A stretch of 64,000 nucleotides of DNA from Flavobacteriales bacterium. GTDB taxonomy: Bacteria; Bacteroidota; Bacteroidia; CAIKAF01. The notes under the pieces were generated by a model. That model ran no database searches. It was given only the letters and a program-made list of their open reading frames with translations, and was not told where the DNA came from. The translations under genes and the position numbers were made by a program. Below are positions 39,602 through 47,818 of this stretch, one piece after another (within the stretch, counting starts at the first letter, position 1; every line of letters begins with the position of its first letter). Location: positions 28,274-92,273 of the forward strand of contig JAKRSD010000032.1 in NCBI GenBank assembly GCA_022402535.1, written 5' to 3'.

Positions 39602-40115
39602 AGTGGCAATTACCGGACCTGAAAGTACAGGGAAATCCAAAATAGCCGAGGAATTGGCTTTGCATTTCGGTACGCACTGGGTGCCCGAATTTGCCCGCGC
39701 TTATTTGAAAGACAGAGAGCCCGAGTACACTCCCAAAATACTCGATGAAATTGCCTTGGGGCAGATGGCTGAAGAAGAAAAAAAGGCTAAATCCACGGAT
39801 AAAATCCTCTTCTGTGATACGGACACAACCGTGTTAAAAATATGGTGCGAACATGCATTCGGTTCATGCACACCAACCATTCAACATCTGTTTGAAACGG
39901 TGCATTATGATTTTTATCTCCTGATGGATATTGATCTTCCCTGGGAGCCCGATCCATTAAGGGAACATCCGCATCTGAGAACCTATTTCATTGAAAAATA
40001 TGCAGAAACGCTCGAAAAAGCTGGGAAAAACTATGCTTTAATTTCGGGGGAAGGAATAATCAGGATGCAACGAGCAATAGAAGTCCTGAATCTACGCCTG
40101 CTGCTTAAGCCTTAA
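39594..40115 (+). CDS. NadR-like nicotinamide riboside kinase (P-loop)
   Basis: Predicted cytoplasmic ATP-dependent kinase that converts nicotinamide riboside to NMN for NAD synthesis. Walker A GPESTGKSK is at residues 8-16 and the Walker B-like FCDTDTTVLKIWCEHAFG region follows. At 173 residues it is only the kinase domain of NadR; the N-terminal regulator and NMN adenylyltransferase parts are missing. The start overlaps pnuC by 8 nt. An upstream in-frame start inside pnuC would add an unrelated hydrophobic extension and is rejected. Confidence 0.85.
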   Translation: MLKVAITGPESTGKSKIAEELALHFGTHWVPEFARAYLKDREPEYTPKILDEIALGQMAEEEKKAKSTDKILFCDTDTTVLKIWCEHAFGSCTPTIQHLFETVHYDFYLLMDIDLPWEPDPLREHPHLRTYFIEKYAETLEKAGKNYALISGEGIIRMQRAIEVLNLRLLLKP

Positions 40116-40117
40116 TA

Positions 40118-40804
40118 TTATCGGGTTCCGGATTGTCTTTCTTCTGTGAGGCGAATTTGTTCCTGCACGTATTTTCCTCGCGTTCCTTTAAACCGGTCAG
40201 CAAAGGACTGCCTTTCCGTAAGCGCAACAAAGTTTTTCACTTTGGCCGATTCGGGATTAATGGCAATCGGTGTTTTATCCACTTCACGCATAAATGAAAC
40301 TTTCATCGGTACAAACTCCAAATCATACAGTTTGAAGCGCTCATACACTTCGTGCAACATAAAACTTTGATACTGATCGCTGGCAACCGCAATACGGTTA
40401 AACCCTAATTTCTTGGCCAATAAATATCCGTAATACATATTTTCCGTACTGTGTTCAGCTTTGTCTTCCACAAAAATATGCTCCGCCGGAATGCCGATTT
40501 CTTCTCCCATCAGCGCCATAATTTTTCCTTCTACATAAGGAGTGTATACAGCCCCGCCCGAGAATATCACGTTTTTGGCAATTCCTTCTTCATACAGATG
40601 TTTTGCCCAACGCACCCGAAAATTCATAATATCAGCCATACCCGCATCTTTATAAGGCACTCCGGGCACAATGATTACATCGTAAGGTACACCTTTTTTT
40701 GCCTCTTCATAAATGACGGGCGTCTGAATAATGATACATCCCTGAAAGGTGAGTGCAGTAATCAAAAAGACTAACAGTAAGTATTTTATGTTTGAGCGTT
40801 TCAT
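40118..40804 (-). CDS. DUF218/YdcF-like lipoprotein
   Basis: Envelope protein of the DUF218 (YdcF/SanA/ElyC) superfamily, thought to act in cell-wall or envelope metabolism. Lipobox Cys23 (LTFQGCII). The core DVIIVPGVPY, NVIFSGGAVYTPYVEG, VEDKAEHSTENMYYGY and AVASDQYQS match the family's conserved acidic, His and Asn positions. 228 residues. It converges on the NadR-like kinase gene with a 2-nt gap. Confidence 0.85.
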   Translation of the reverse strand: MKRSNIKYLLLVFLITALTFQGCIIIQTPVIYEEAKKGVPYDVIIVPGVPYKDAGMADIMNFRVRWAKHLYEEGIAKNVIFSGGAVYTPYVEGKIMALMGEEIGIPAEHIFVEDKAEHSTENMYYGYLLAKKLGFNRIAVASDQYQSFMLHEVYERFKLYDLEFVPMKVSFMREVDKTPIAINPESAKVKNFVALTERQSFADRFKGTRGKYVQEQIRLTEERQSGTR

Positions 40805-40913
40805 CTTGTTTTTTGAATATAGAAACCACGATGTGTAAATTTTGTTTCAAAAATTATTCCAATAATTAAACAAAACACAACCTAAAGCCCATTTCCATTC
40901 CCGATTTTTAATC

Positions 40914-40921
40914 TAATTTTG
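40914..40921 (+). promoter_or_regulatory. -7 element of hotdog-GT2-AAC(3) operon
   Basis: TAATTTTG is a perfect TAnnTTTG. It covers the possible upstream TTG start codon at 40919, so translation should begin at the GTG 24 nt downstream. Confidence 0.5.
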
Positions 40922-40945
40922 TTCTGCATCAATTGTATTTCAGGC

Positions 40946-41308
40946 GTGTCAGATAATATTTACCAAATTACGGAATTTTCTTTTTCAGAAGGAGTTATAA
41001 AAGCTCATGTTCTATTGAATGAAAATCATCCCATTTTCGGCGGACATTTTCCCGGGCAGCCCGTTTTGCCGGGTGTTTGCCAACTGAGAATGGTGAAAGA
41101 ACTCACGGAAAAAGCCCTCAATACAAGGTTGAATATGCAACAATCCGATCAGATTAAATTTTTGAGCATGATTGACCCGCGAAAAACACCTTCATTAGAT
41201 GTTACCATCACCCTGCAAATTACCGAAGAAAAAACAACGGCCCAGTCGATGATTACGATGGGAGAATACACGTTTCTGAAATCAAAGGCAATTTACCAAA
41301 ATGCCTGA
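40946..41308 (+). CDS. Hotdog-fold 3-hydroxyacyl-ACP dehydratase-like protein
   Basis: FabZ/FabA-like small hotdog protein of 120 residues. The active-site segment HPIFGGHFPGQPVLPGVCQ contains the catalytic His and matches FabZ-type dehydratases. I use the GTG start (MSDNIYQITEF), because the upstream TTG at 40919 lies in the promoter. It is shorter than FabZ and sits next to a glycosyltransferase, as in aryl-polyene/flexirubin and glycolipid loci, so it is probably not the housekeeping dehydratase. It overlaps the next gene by 8 nt. Confidence 0.8.
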   Translation: MSDNIYQITEFSFSEGVIKAHVLLNENHPIFGGHFPGQPVLPGVCQLRMVKELTEKALNTRLNMQQSDQIKFLSMIDPRKTPSLDVTITLQITEEKTTAQSMITMGEYTFLKSKAIYQNA

Positions 41309-42530
41309 AAAACCAAATACTTCCACACCATTTTTACCTATTCAGGAGCGGCTGAAAAAAGTTTCGTGCTGTGTAATCATTCCTACTTACAATAATGTTC
41401 AGACAGTAGCAGCAGTCATTGAGGATGTAAAAAAGTATTGCCGGGATGTATTTGTTGTACTTGACGGCCCAACCGACGGAACGGCTGAGTTAGTCAATTC
41501 CATTTCTGATATTCAAATTATTCAATACACCCCAAACCAAGGAAAAGGATATGCCCTGAGAAAAGGTTTTGAAGCAGCCAGAAACCAAGGATTCCGACAT
41601 GCCATCACATTAGATTCTGACGGACAGCATTACGCCAAGGATATTGTTACCCTGCTCGATGAAATAGAAAAAAAGAAAGACCGGCTGATTGTGGGCAGCC
41701 GCAAAATGGAAGGCGCCGATCAGAATAAAAAAAGTGGGTTTGCCAACCGGTTTTCAAATTTTTGGTATAAAGTAGAAACCCTACACAGCCTGCCCGATAC
41801 ACAAAGCGGCTATCGGCTGTATCCTATAGCCCGCATGAAAGGCATGCGATTTTTATCGACCAAATATGAGTTTGAAGTAGAAGTGTTGGTAAAATCGGTA
41901 TGGAGAGGAATTTCCGTTGATTCGGTGCCAGTAGATGTGTATTATCCACCGCAAAGTGAGCGTATTTCACATTTTAGGCCGGGACCCGATTTTACCCGCA
42001 TCAGCATTCTGAATACATATCTGGTAATATGTGCCGTATTGTATGGTCATTGGGCGGTCATTTTCAGAGCATTGACCTGGAGCAATATCAAGAAATTCAT
42101 CAAAAAAAACTTTTTTGACAAAGACGAGCCCATTCAAAAAAAAGCCGCCTCAGTGGGACTCGGGGTTTTTATGGGCATTTTTCCCGTATGGGGATTTCAG
42201 ATGTTGCTTTGTGGCGTGTTGGCCCATTTTTTAAAACTCAACAAAGCCATTGCCATTCTGAGCAGTAACATCAGTTCTCCGCCGATTCTGCCTTTTATTA
42301 TCTATGGAAGTTACAAAATGGGCGAACTTATGATATCGGACGATAAAATAACTGACTTAGACTGGGCCGTGATAAAAGCAGAACCCACAAAGTTTATTGT
42401 GGACAGCAGTGTTCAATATCTGTTAGGAAGTTCATTATTGGCGTTAACGGCCGCCGTGGGTGCAGCCTTATTGGCATTTATCCTTTTTGCGGGATTTAAC
42501 TACTCGGTTAAAACAGGCAGAAAATCATGA
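41301..42530 (+). CDS. GT2 glycosyltransferase fused to DUF2062 membrane domain
   Basis: 409-residue membrane glycosyltransferase. The GT-A domain (about 20-245) has CCVIIPTYNNVQTVAAVI, the metal-binding LDSDGQH and the acceptor-loop TQSGYRLYP, closest to dolichyl-phosphate-mannose-synthase-like GT2 enzymes. The C-terminal part (about 280-405) is a DUF2062 domain with hydrophobic spans (GLGVFMGIFPVWGFQMLL; SSNISSPPILPF). This fusion is known from Bacteroidota flexirubin/aryl-polyene-type loci. Coupled by overlaps to the hotdog gene (8 nt) and the AAC(3)-fold gene (4 nt). Acceptor unknown, probably a lipid. Confidence 0.85.
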   Translation: MPEKPNTSTPFLPIQERLKKVSCCVIIPTYNNVQTVAAVIEDVKKYCRDVFVVLDGPTDGTAELVNSISDIQIIQYTPNQGKGYALRKGFEAARNQGFRHAITLDSDGQHYAKDIVTLLDEIEKKKDRLIVGSRKMEGADQNKKSGFANRFSNFWYKVETLHSLPDTQSGYRLYPIARMKGMRFLSTKYEFEVEVLVKSVWRGISVDSVPVDVYYPPQSERISHFRPGPDFTRISILNTYLVICAVLYGHWAVIFRALTWSNIKKFIKKNFFDKDEPIQKKAASVGLGVFMGIFPVWGFQMLLCGVLAHFLKLNKAIAILSSNISSPPILPFIIYGSYKMGELMISDDKITDLDWAVIKAEPTKFIVDSSVQYLLGSSLLALTAAVGAALLAFILFAGFNYSVKTGRKS

Positions 42531-43441
42531 AAATCCTGAATAATATCCTTCGCCCGTTGATTCCTGCTTTTTTGTTGGAAGCCTACCGTAATCACAAAAA
42601 AAACAAAACCAGAAAAGCGCTGGAAAACAAGAAAAAAAAGGGGCAGGTAATAACTGTTGACCAACTGGTGAAGGATTTACAGGCAGCAGGAATACATTCG
42701 GGAGATACGCTTTTGGTGCATTGTGCCATGAGTAAAATCGGCTATCTGGAGCAAGGCCCAAAAACACTTACGGATGCCCTGTTTCAAGTGTTGGGAAGAG
42801 ACGGAAACCTGTTGATGCCATCCTCGCCCAATGCTTCTTTTCAGATTGAATATGCCCGAAAAAATCCGGTTTTTGACGTGCTGAACACCCCTTCAAAATT
42901 GGGAGCCATCACGGAATATTTTCGAAAACTTCCCGGCGTAAAACGCAGTGCGCATCCTACTGAACCGGTATGTGCTTCAGGGCCGGATGCCGAATGGCTC
43001 ACCAAAGGACATCTTGGCGAGTTAACCCCTTACACGGCGCAGTCTCCCTGGAGACGGATGTATGAAAAAGAGGGAAAAATTCTCTATCTGGGCGTTACTC
43101 TGGATAATGCCGGAACCCATCTGCATACACTGGAAGATGCCGTAGATTTTAAGTATCCGGTTTATGCTGAAGAAATATTTCCGTTTACGGTGATTGACGA
43201 ACAGGGAAAATCACACGAAGTGAAAACGAAAGTGCACAACCCGGAAATTTCCCAAAAACGCAAATGCGATAGCCTGTTGCCTTTATTTGAACGGGAAGGA
43301 GTAGCGCAAAAAATAAAAATCGGCGAAGCCGATGCATGGCTCTTTGACGGCAAAAAAATGTTTGCCTGTATGATGGAAAACTATCGCAAGAAAGGCATTA
43401 CCATGTACACCCCAAAAGGGGAAACCTTAGAAGGATATTAA
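42527..43441 (+). CDS. AAC(3)-fold acyltransferase
   Basis: 304-residue protein of the aminoglycoside 3-N-acetyltransferase superfamily: GDTLLVHCAMSKIGYLEQGP, LLMPSSPNASF, SAHPTEPVCASG and LGVTLDNAGTHLHTLEDA are the conserved blocks, including the catalytic His region. An N-terminal basic helix (HKKNKTRKALENKKKKGQ) precedes the core. Its ATG overlaps the GT2 stop (ATGA). In this setting it more likely acylates a sugar or amino-lipid made by the operon than an antibiotic. Confidence 0.85.
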   Translation: MKILNNILRPLIPAFLLEAYRNHKKNKTRKALENKKKKGQVITVDQLVKDLQAAGIHSGDTLLVHCAMSKIGYLEQGPKTLTDALFQVLGRDGNLLMPSSPNASFQIEYARKNPVFDVLNTPSKLGAITEYFRKLPGVKRSAHPTEPVCASGPDAEWLTKGHLGELTPYTAQSPWRRMYEKEGKILYLGVTLDNAGTHLHTLEDAVDFKYPVYAEEIFPFTVIDEQGKSHEVKTKVHNPEISQKRKCDSLLPLFEREGVAQKIKIGEADAWLFDGKKMFACMMENYRKKGITMYTPKGETLEGY

Positions 43442-43444
43442 CTC

Positions 43445-44032
43445 TTACTTCAACAAACCTTTCATATCCACAATCATCGTATCAACTGATTGGGGTCGGG
43501 TTCCGTCGTAATACCCGCGGATATTCCGGTTTTCGTCGAGCAGTACAAAAGCCCCGCTATGAATAAAACCACCGGGAGCCGAAGCATCTTCCGCGGCAGA
43601 TATCATATACCGTTCGGCCATGCTGTAAATACTGTCTTTATCGCCCGTTAAAAAATGCCATTGATTGCCTTTAACTTCCAGCCTGTCGGCAAAATCTTTC
43701 AATACTTCGCGGGTATCATGTTCGGGATCTATGGTATGCGAAAGAATTTTCACCCGCTCCTCGTTCTGAAAGGCTTCCGTAACTCTAAGCATTTCATTTT
43801 TCATTTTAGGACAGATCGTGGGACAGGTGGTGAAGAAAAAGTCAACCACCCAAATTTTGCCTTCCACTTCTTTCTCCGTGATGGTATCGCCATTTTGGTT
43901 TATAAACCCGAAGGATACCATAGGTTCTTCACTCAGAACAGGTAATACTTTTGCTGTTATTTCCGGCTTCGAATTTGAATTTCCGCAGGAAAAAAGAAAA
44001 GCGGAAAACAACAGAATGACTATATATTTCAT
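43445..44032 (-). CDS. SCO1/SenC-family copper chaperone lipoprotein
   Basis: Predicted envelope lipoprotein (Cys16, LFSCGNS) with a thioredoxin fold and the copper-binding CxxxC motif TTCPTICPKM (Cys70, Cys74) plus the distal His in FIHSGAFVLLDEN. It would help assemble the CuA centre of cytochrome oxidase. 195 residues, normal. It overlaps the upstream small lipoprotein gene by 4 nt and converges with the AAC(3)-fold gene. Confidence 0.92.
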   Translation of the reverse strand: MKYIVILLFSAFLFSCGNSNSKPEITAKVLPVLSEEPMVSFGFINQNGDTITEKEVEGKIWVVDFFFTTCPTICPKMKNEMLRVTEAFQNEERVKILSHTIDPEHDTREVLKDFADRLEVKGNQWHFLTGDKDSIYSMAERYMISAAEDASAPGGFIHSGAFVLLDENRNIRGYYDGTRPQSVDTMIVDMKGLLK

Positions 44033-44475
44033 GGATGGGATTCAATAAACTGTTTAGCTTCTTCTATAGACAAATTCATATCGGTTCTCACCTTTTCAAT
44101 TTTGCTTTTTTCATCTCTCAGATACTCCATTATCAATTCATGTTCGTAAAGACCTTGTCCGCCGTTGTATTCATGCATCCAATCCATCATGCCTTTGTCG
44201 GCAGCATCCAGTTTTTCCACTAAAGCCGTTGCTTCCATAATCACCGCATCGGATTCTGCAGTATTTGTTTGGGTCCAAGCATTAATTTTAGTTTTTAATT
44301 GCTTTCTGAATCCGACCAGTTCTCCCATCCGTGGCATTACTTCATCGTGAATTGCCATTACTTCCTTGGCCAAATCATCCTGTGATTTCTTTTGTTCTTC
44401 GGCCTTTTTGGCGCCACAACCGGTAAGAATGTGTAGTACTGCCGTAAACAACAGTAATCCTATCGTATGCTTCAT
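44029..44475 (-). CDS. Small helical lipoprotein coupled to SCO1 gene
   Basis: 148-residue lipoprotein (Cys20, LTGCGAKK) with an all-helical, charged sequence, for example HDEVMPRMGELVGFRKQLKTK (in part) and DKGMMDWMHEYN. Met/His-rich patches could bind metal, which would fit its coupling (ATGA overlap) to the SCO1-like gene, but that is inference. Similar proteins in Bacteroidota are loosely called viral A-type inclusion proteins. A perfect -7 element precedes it. Confidence 0.7.
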   Translation of the reverse strand: MKHTIGLLLFTAVLHILTGCGAKKAEEQKKSQDDLAKEVMAIHDEVMPRMGELVGFRKQLKTKINAWTQTNTAESDAVIMEATALVEKLDAADKGMMDWMHEYNGGQGLYEHELIMEYLRDEKSKIEKVRTDMNLSIEEAKQFIESHP

Positions 44476-44490
44476 AACTCAAAATTTTGA

Positions 44491-44522
44491 CAAAGGTAAT
44501 ATGAAGTCCCGAGTAAAAGCAA
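44491..44522 (-). promoter_or_regulatory. Promoter of small lipoprotein-SCO1 operon
   Basis: TTG, 21 nt, then TACCTTTG on the minus strand; the -7 element ends 15 nt before the ATG. Confidence 0.55.
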
Positions 44523-44627
44523 CCTATTTCAAAGCAGGACAAACTATAAGTGCTTTACTGAGTCTGTAGCATTCTGTTTGTCGAAAAAACATTTCAGAAA
44601 AACAGGGTATGCATATACCTTTATCCT

Positions 44628-45404
44628 GTGTTTGAAATTTTGGAATATATCAAATGGCGCATGAAAGCACATGGAAGGGCGGGCGTACATTCCCCGTTTT
44701 TATACCATCTGTGCGACAACGTTTTCCCTCAGCGGTTTAAACATGAAGAAGTAAACGCAATTCAAAAATTTAGACAAAAACTACTTACAGACCACAGCTC
44801 GATTGATATTACGGATTTAGGCGCCGGTTCAAAAAGAGGAAAATCTAACCTCCGCACAGTTTCCGAAATCATTAAAAACGCTTCTAAACCTCATGCCTGG
44901 GGAACCGTACTGCATGCATTGGCACGGGAAAGAAAACCCGAAACGATTATTGAACTGGGCACTTCGTTGGGAATAAGCGGTCTTTATCTGTCCACCGCCA
45001 TTCCGGGAGGCAAACTCATCACCTTGGAAGGATGCCCCAACACCGCCCAAAAAGCCCGACAGCATGTTGATGCCTTTGGAATGAATAATGTGGAAATCCG
45101 GACCGGGAATTTTGACAACACTTTGCCTGTTTTGTTAAAGGAAATCCCTTTTGTAGAATTTGCCTACATAGACGGAAACCACACAGAAGAAGCCACCCTT
45201 CGTTATTTTGAATGGCTGAAAGCAAAATCTGACAGCCGCACCCTGCTCATTTTTGATGATATTCATTGGTCGCCCGGCATGAAAAACGCCTGGAATCAAA
45301 TCATACGGGATTCAAAAACTACCTTAACGGTTGATTTATTCAGACTCGGACTTGTTTTTTTCGATACCCGCTTATCTAAACAACACTTTAATATACTTTT
45401 ATAG
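44628..45404 (+). CDS. Class I SAM-dependent methyltransferase
   Basis: 258-residue Rossmann-fold O-methyltransferase-like protein. Motif I is [20 protein letters not shown] (about residues 105-124), followed by [14 protein letters not shown] and [20 protein letters not shown] start, then [17 protein letters not shown] and the typical Bacteroidota [11 protein letters not shown]-terminus. The following ABC ATPase gene begins 4 nt after its stop. Substrate unknown. Confidence 0.85.
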   Translation: MFEILEYIKWRMKAHGRAGVHSPFLYHLCDNVFPQRFKHEEVNAIQKFRQKLLTDHSSIDITDLGAGSKRGKSNLRTVSEIIKNASKPHAWGTVLHALARERKPETIIELGTSLGISGLYLSTAIPGGKLITLEGCPNTAQKARQHVDAFGMNNVEIRTGNFDNTLPVLLKEIPFVEFAYIDGNHTEEATLRYFEWLKAKSDSRTLLIFDDIHWSPGMKNAWNQIIRDSKTTLTVDLFRLGLVFFDTRLSKQHFNILL

Positions 45405-45408
45405 TCTT

Positions 45409-46122
45409 ATGAGTCATTCCATTATAAAAACCGAAAACATCACCCGAAACTTCCTTATGGGCAGTGAAGTGCTGAAAGTACTGAAGGGAATTTCGGTTGA
45501 CATCAAAAAGGGCGAATATGTAGCTCTGATGGGACCTTCAGGTTCCGGAAAATCTACCTTTATGAATATTCTGGGCTGTTTGGACACCCCCTCGGGGGGA
45601 AGTTATTTTCTGAACGGAACCGATGTATCCAAAATGAGCGACAACGAACTGGCCGAAGTCCGCAACCGCGAAATCGGCTTTGTGTTCCAGACATTTAATC
45701 TGCTTCCGAGATATACGGCGCTGGAAAATGTGGCCCTTCCCTTAGTGTATGCCGGTTACAGCAAAAAAGAGCGTTTAGAAAAAGCGGCCGATGCGCTGGA
45801 AAGAGTGCAGCTGGGTGACCGTATGAAACATAAACCCAACGAGCTTTCGGGTGGGCAAAGACAACGGGTAGCCGTTGCCCGGGCCTTGGTTAACGGACCT
45901 TCCATATTGTTGGCCGACGAACCCACCGGAAATCTGGATACCAAAACCTCGCTGGAAATCATGGGGCTTTTCGATGTGATTCACCAAAGCGGGAACACCA
46001 TTATTATTGTTACTCACGAAGAAGATATTGCCGCTTACACCAAACGGGTAATCCGCCTGCGCGACGGACTGATTGAATCGGACGAATTAAACACTCAGGC
46101 GGCTCATCCGTTGAATATTTGA
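45409..46122 (+). CDS. LolD/MacB-type ABC transporter ATP-binding protein
   Basis: 237-residue ATPase with Walker [10 protein letters not shown], signature [15 protein letters not shown] and Walker [13 protein letters not shown], closest to the LolD/MacB/FtsE type. No permease gene lies beside it, so its FtsX-like partner must be encoded elsewhere. Start set at [15 protein letters not shown]; earlier in-frame codons belong to the methyltransferase gene. Possible roles are lipoprotein release or efflux; the LolA-like gene at 23.6 kb makes the former attractive. Confidence 0.9.
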   Translation: MSHSIIKTENITRNFLMGSEVLKVLKGISVDIKKGEYVALMGPSGSGKSTFMNILGCLDTPSGGSYFLNGTDVSKMSDNELAEVRNREIGFVFQTFNLLPRYTALENVALPLVYAGYSKKERLEKAADALERVQLGDRMKHKPNELSGGQRQRVAVARALVNGPSILLADEPTGNLDTKTSLEIMGLFDVIHQSGNTIIIVTHEEDIAAYTKRVIRLRDGLIESDELNTQAAHPLNI

Positions 46123-46138
46123 TAAACAAAAACGCGAA

Positions 46139-46690
46139 ATGAAAATTTACACAAAAAAAGGAGATACGGGCGAAACCTCACTGTTAGGCGGTTCAAGAGT
46201 GAAAAAGTACGACATGCGTATTGAAGCCTACGGAACCGTGGATGAGCTGAACAGCTATCTGGGTCTTCTGAGAGATTTTGGGAACGAAAACAGAAAAGCG
46301 GAAATTAAAACCATTCAGGACAATCTGTTTACCATGGGTTCTCATTTGGCATTGGAACCCGGAAAAACCAATATTAAGCTTCCGCAGATAAATGAATCAG
46401 ACGTAAAAGCGCTGGAAGACAGCATAGATGAAATGGATGCAACACTTCCTCCGCTTAAAAATTTCATTCTGCCGGGAGGGCATCCTTCGGTTTCACATGC
46501 CCATGTGGCACGATGTATCTGTCGCAGAGCCGAGCGCCGTTGTACAGAATTAAACGAACACTACACATACGACCCCATCATTGTGAGTTATTTAAACCGG
46601 CTTTCGGATTACCTGTTTACCCTGGCTCGGATGTTTGCATCAGAATATGGGGTAGAAGAAACCCCATGGACTCCCCGAAGCTCCGGTTAA
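46139..46690 (+). CDS. Cob(I)alamin adenosyltransferase, PduO type
   Basis: Adds the adenosyl group to cob(I)alamin to make coenzyme B12. The 183-residue sequence has MKIYTKKGDTGETSLLGG and VDELNSYLGLLRD at the N-terminus and the active-site CICRRAERRC helix, as in the PduO/MMAB family. 16 nt after the ABC ATPase, so likely co-transcribed. It implies that the organism uses adenosylcobalamin, probably by methylmalonyl-CoA mutase. Confidence 0.93.
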   Translation: MKIYTKKGDTGETSLLGGSRVKKYDMRIEAYGTVDELNSYLGLLRDFGNENRKAEIKTIQDNLFTMGSHLALEPGKTNIKLPQINESDVKALEDSIDEMDATLPPLKNFILPGGHPSVSHAHVARCICRRAERRCTELNEHYTYDPIIVSYLNRLSDYLFTLARMFASEYGVEETPWTPRSSG

Positions 46691-46704
46691 ACTTCAAATC
46701 AGGG

Positions 46705-46712
46705 TACCTTTG
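46705..46712 (+). promoter_or_regulatory. Possible distal -7 element of mdh
   Basis: TACCTTTG matches TAnnTTTG, 99 nt before mdh and just after the adenosyltransferase stop. No clear -33 TTG; may be a second, weaker promoter. Confidence 0.3.
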
Positions 46713-46754
46713 CGTAAAAGTTCGTAAAAGGTGATAAAATCAGAAAAAAAATAC

Positions 46755-46784
46755 TTGCCGGGAAAATTGTAATTTCTACTTTTG
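46755..46784 (+). promoter_or_regulatory. Promoter of mdh
   Basis: TTG (46755), 19 nt, then TACTTTTG (46777-46784): the best full match to the Bacteroidota promoter in the window, 27 nt before the ATG. Confidence 0.7.
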
Positions 46785-46811
46785 GCCGCAAGAATAAAAG
46801 AATCATAATAT

Positions 46812-47753
46812 ATGAAAATCACAGTAGTAGGAGCAGGAAACGTAGGAGCCACATGCGCCAACGTAATTGCTGAAAGAGAATTAGCGAAAGAAGTAATCCT
46901 GATTGACATTAAAGAAGGAATTGCCGAGGGAAAATCGCTCGATATGTGGCAAACCGCCCCCGTAAACCATTATGATACCCGCATCAAAGGGTACACCAAT
47001 GATTACGCGCCCACCGCAGGCTCTGAGGTGGTTGTTATTACATCCGGTTTGCCGCGCAAACCCGGAATGAGCCGCGATGACCTTATCGCAACCAATGCCG
47101 GTATCGTGAAATCGGTTACCGAAAATGTTATCAAATACTCTCCGGATGCCAAAATCATCGTGGTTTCAAACCCACTGGACGTAATGACTTATTGCGCTTT
47201 CTTAACAGCCAAAGTAGACAGCCGCAAAGTGTTTGGTATGGCCGGTATTTTGGATACTGCCCGTTACCGCGCATTCTTGGCAGAAGAGCTTGACGTTTCA
47301 CCAAAGGAAATTCAGGCCATTTTGATGGGCGGACATGGAGATACCATGGTTCCTCTGCCCCGTTACACTACCGTAAGCGGAATTCCGGTAACAGAACTGG
47401 TTTCTCCTGAGCGTCTGGATGCCATCGTAGAGCGCACCAAAAAAGGCGGCGGCGAATTGGTAAACCTTATGGGAACTTCGGCCTGGTATGCTCCGGGTGC
47501 AGCAGCAGCCCAAATGGTGGAAGCTATTGTACGCGACCAAAAACGTGTAGTTCCTGTTTGTGCATGGCTTACCGGCGAATACGGAATCAAAGACCTATAT
47601 CTGGGTGTTCCCGTAATCTTAGGAAAAGACGGAGTAGAAAAAATCATTGAACTTAAACTGAACGATGCCGAAAAAGAACTGCTGAACCAGTCTGCTGAGG
47701 CTGTACGTGAGGTTTGTTCTGTATTAGACAGAATGAATTCTGTTTCTGCTTAA
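46812..47753 (+). CDS. mdh: Malate dehydrogenase (lactate-dehydrogenase-like type)
   Basis: TCA-cycle enzyme, NAD-dependent. The Rossmann start MKITVVGAGNVGATCANVIA, the substrate loop VITSGLPRKPGMSRDDLIATN (in parts), SNPLDVMTY and the catalytic His in LMGGHGDTMVPL are typical of the LDH-like MDH group (MDH type 3). The active-site loop has Arg pairs (PRKPGMSR) expected for malate. 313 residues, normal. Strong promoter and terminator of its own. Confidence 0.96.
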   Translation: MKITVVGAGNVGATCANVIAERELAKEVILIDIKEGIAEGKSLDMWQTAPVNHYDTRIKGYTNDYAPTAGSEVVVITSGLPRKPGMSRDDLIATNAGIVKSVTENVIKYSPDAKIIVVSNPLDVMTYCAFLTAKVDSRKVFGMAGILDTARYRAFLAEELDVSPKEIQAILMGGHGDTMVPLPRYTTVSGIPVTELVSPERLDAIVERTKKGGGELVNLMGTSAWYAPGAAAAQMVEAIVRDQKRVVPVCAWLTGEYGIKDLYLGVPVILGKDGVEKIIELKLNDAEKELLNQSAEAVREVCSVLDRMNSVSA

Positions 47754-47773
47754 TTCACAACATATCATTTAGG

Positions 47774-47806
47774 AAACAGCCTTCCTATCGGAGGCTGTTT
47801 TTTTTT
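47774..47806 (+). terminator. Terminator of mdh
   Basis: AAACAGCCTTCC-tatc-GGAGGCTGTTT (one bulged base) followed by a T tract, shortly after the stop codon. Confidence 0.85.
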
Positions 47807-47818
47807 AATCTCCCCGAT

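Noticed and set aside
40919..40945. Upstream TTG start for the hotdog protein
   Set aside because: It lies within the -7 promoter element and the added residues are not typical of the family; the GTG at 40946 fits better.
42527..43441. Aminoglycoside resistance gene
   Set aside because: AAC(3)-fold proteins are common in biosynthetic operons; coupling to a glycosyltransferase and the absence of mobile context argue against resistance.
37682..43441. Complete aryl-polyene or flexirubin cluster
   Set aside because: No ketosynthase, acyl carrier protein, ammonia lyase or exporter is present; only single members resemble such loci.
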